Position numbers and translations under genes: made by a program
Notes under the pieces: generated by a model
Databases searched by the model: none
Seen by the model: the letters and a program-made list of their open reading frames with translations, nothing else
What the model was told of the DNA's origin: nothing
Origin: a virus
Length of the DNA stretch: 22,852 nucleotides
Virus record (IMG/VR): IMGVR_UViG_3300017743_001936
Span: 1 to 22,852 of that record
Direction: 5' to 3' (one strand)
In this document: piece after piece, positions 22,019 through 22,852 of the stretch
Layout: each line of letters begins with the position of its first letter
Position numbering within the stretch: position 1 is the stretch's first letter

Positions 22019-22852
22019 ATGGCTATAAAATTATTTGGCTTTACTTTAGGTAAAAAAGAGCAGGCAAAGGAACCACCGAAAGGCCAGAGTTCCTTTGCGT
22101 TGCCAAACGAGGCACTTGATGATGGTGCCGTTACCGTAACAAACAACGCATATTACGGAACATATGTTGATTTAGAAGGCTCAGTTCGCAATGAACTTGA
22201 GTTAATCACCAGATACCGTGAGATGTCGAATCACCCTGAGTTAGATGGAGCAATTGATGATATTGTCAATGAAGCTATCACACATGATGTTGATGGTAAA
22301 TCAGTTGACATAAATCTCGATAATCTCAAACAACCTGAGTCTATAAAAAATAAAATTAGAAATGAGTTTAGTAATGTTAAACATATGCTAAACTTTTCAA
22401 ATATGGCGGACGATCTCTTCAAGAGATGGTATATAGATGGTAGAATATATTTTCATGTCGTAGTGAATGAGAACAACCCTAAAGAGGGTATTCAAGAGCT
22501 ACGATATATCGACCCACGAAAGATAAGAAAAGTTCGTGAAATTGTAAAAGAAAGAGACCCAAAGACTGGTGCTCAAATCATCAAGTCTATTGGTGAATAC
22601 TATGTTTACAATGATAAGGGTACATCAACACAAACGTATTCTGCAAATGTAAACTCTGGTGTTCGTATAGCTACAGATGCAGTTGTTTATTGTTCATCTG
22701 GTCAAATGGACGCAAAGAATACATTTGTTATTTCTTATCTACATAAGGCGATTAAGCCTTTAAATCAGTTAAGAATGATAGAAGATGCAATTGTTATCTA
22801 TCGTTTATCAAGGGCACCTGAAAGAAGAATATTTTACATTGACGTAGGTAAC
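22019..22852 (+). CDS. 20: gp20-like portal vertex protein, N-terminal 278 aa (cut by window edge)
   Basis: The translated start MAIKLFGFTLGKKEQ is followed by RNELELITRYREMSNHPELDGAIDDIVNEAI, in pieces ITRYREMSNHPELD then AIDDIVNEAI. Next come FKRWYIDGRIYFHVVV, IQELRYIDPRKIRKVREI and PLNQLRMIEDAIVIYRLSRAPERRIFYIDVGN. These are the conserved T4 gp20 portal blocks. The dodecameric portal starts head assembly and is the docking site of gp17. The ATG at 22008 is rejected because its frame stops at 22026-22028. ATG 22019 has only a weak GGA nearby, consistent with lower expression than the tube. No stop is reached before the window ends; T4 gp20 has about 524 residues, so roughly half is present. 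Confidence 0.95.
   Translation, partial: MAIKLFGFTLGKKEQAKEPPKGQSSFALPNEALDDGAVTVTNNAYYGTYVDLEGSVRNELELITRYREMSNHPELDGAIDDIVNEAITHDVDGKSVDINLDNLKQPESIKNKIRNEFSNVKHMLNFSNMADDLFKRWYIDGRIYFHVVVNENNPKEGIQELRYIDPRKIRKVREIVKERDPKTGAQIIKSIGEYYVYNDKGTSTQTYSANVNSGVRIATDAVVYCSSGQMDAKNTFVISYLHKAIKPLNQLRMIEDAIVIYRLSRAPERRIFYIDVGN

Noticed and set aside
22008-22028. ATG at 22008 as the portal start
   Set aside because: It runs only six codons to TAA at 22026-22028. The gp20 family match begins with ATG 22019.

Overview
The window is a gene-dense, single-strand (+) stretch of an AT-rich tailed-phage genome. It belongs to a T4-like myovirus. The right half carries the T4 morphogenesis core in the canonical order 13-14-15-16-17-18-19-20: neck, tail terminator, both terminase subunits, sheath, tube and portal. 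Each is recognisable from its protein sequence. No rRNA, tRNA, integrase, reverse transcriptase or CRISPR array is visible. Base composition, the style of the tail genes and the T4-type late-promoter-like octamers fit a marine T4-like phage (cyanophage/pelagiphage-like). The host cannot be determined from this window.

Layout. (1) 3-6314: the 3' part of a giant gene of at least 2,100 codons, encoding tandem LamG/concanavalin A-like lectin domains; its start lies left of the window. (2) 6326-7693: three small genes, namely a tail-assembly-chaperone-like protein, a fibre/connector-like protein and a small virion-protein-family member. (3) 7700-13423: two adjacent paralogous genes for very glycine-rich proteins, each with three copies of a polyglycine domain ending in a GSGVVIIRY-type motif. 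(4) 13461-14484: three small genes, the last of which appears to start at ATC behind a good ribosome-binding site. (5) 14486-22852: genes 13 to 20, with 20 cut by the right edge.

Working model. Regions 1-4 sit just upstream of gene 13, where T4 has baseplate/short-fibre/whisker genes (10, 11, 12, wac). They look like a host-recognition cassette: a lectin-repeat protein, two polyglycine adhesin-like proteins and small accessory proteins. Region 5 builds the neck and tail and packages DNA. TATAAATA or close variants lie upstream of several genes (6789, 13425, 14120, 19394/19417, 21410), suggesting T4-style late transcription. A GNRA-capped hairpin separates gene 19 from gene 20.

Points most worth a second look: the ATC start of the 111-codon gene and the imperfect dyad overlapping its Shine-Dalgarno; the modular LamG array with orphan half-units; the tandem triple-module polyglycine paralogs; and the extra segments in gp13, gp14 and gp15 relative to T4. 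All identifications rest on reading the translated sequence; no database search was run.
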